Positions 64,000 to 64,000 of a stretch of DNA of 64,000 bases are shown here, one piece after another (the first letter of the stretch is position 1; every line of letters begins with the position of its first letter). The DNA is from Chaetorhynchus papuensis (lineage: Eukaryota; Chordata; Aves; Passeriformes; Rhipiduridae): positions 1,033,496 to 1,097,495 of the forward strand of contig VWYX01000200.1 in NCBI GenBank assembly GCA_013396525.1. Reading direction: 5' to 3'. The translations under genes and the position numbers were made by a program. The notes beneath the pieces are model-generated. The model ran no database searches. It saw only the letters and a list, made by a program, of their open reading frames with translations, and was not told the origin of the DNA.

Positions 64000-64000
64000 G

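Noticed and set aside
1..64000. A previously undescribed gene system in the window
   Set aside because: No cluster of coordinated genes, RNA structures or ordered repeats was found beyond decayed CR1 LINEs, simple repeats and isolated composition anomalies.

Overview
The window reads as vertebrate nuclear DNA, most probably from a bird. It is AT-rich, has no long open reading frames, no operons and no ribosome-binding-site spacing, and its recognisable repeats are CR1-clade LINEs. Three copies end in the characteristic CR1 tail of ATTCTATG-like octamers: 26863-26999 and 60315-61664 on the + strand, and 29178-31290 on the - strand. No mammalian Alu, L1 or MIR-like sequence was seen. By hand, CR1-type LINE sequence covers about 10% of the window, a density that fits a bird.

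I found no convincing protein-coding exon, tRNA, rRNA or CRISPR array. Nearly all open frames are under 110 codons and look like chance. The longest ones (215, 166, 141 and 108 codons) lie inside decayed CR1 copies or antisense to them. The window is best described as a gene desert or part of a very large intron. Which gene it flanks or sits in cannot be told from the sequence.

Layout. 1-20740: AT-rich unique sequence with short low-complexity tracts and two GC-richer patches. 20741-21470: a GC-richer stretch with a degenerate ~97-bp periodic motif. 22130-24120: an old, heavily decayed CR1/jockey-like LINE on the + strand. 24447-24518: a perfect (GGAA)18 microsatellite. 26863-31290: a cluster of three CR1 copies. 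The largest (- strand, about 2.1 kb) keeps both its 3' tail and what looks like its 5' UTR, but has lost internal blocks of ORF1, endonuclease and reverse transcriptase. It also carries an internal inverted duplication that looks like a template-switch mutation. 36478-36536: a G/T-rich tract ending in a canonical G-quadruplex motif. 36978-37191: a small isolated CpG-rich patch with 18 CpGs. 37200-51050: unique AT-rich sequence with a 20-bp perfect palindrome at 39540. 51060-52400: a CR1 fragment with an internal 32-bp tandem duplication, next to a possible much older LINE remnant. 52400-60300: unique sequence. 60315-61664: a 1.35-kb 5'-truncated CR1 with a substituted catalytic box and premature stops. 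61665-64000: unique sequence ending in a (GTTT)n tract.

No genes act together here. The main story is retroelement decay. The items most worth follow-up are the CpG patch, the end-to-end but internally deleted CR1, and the hairpin inside it. I do not see evidence for a new functional system.
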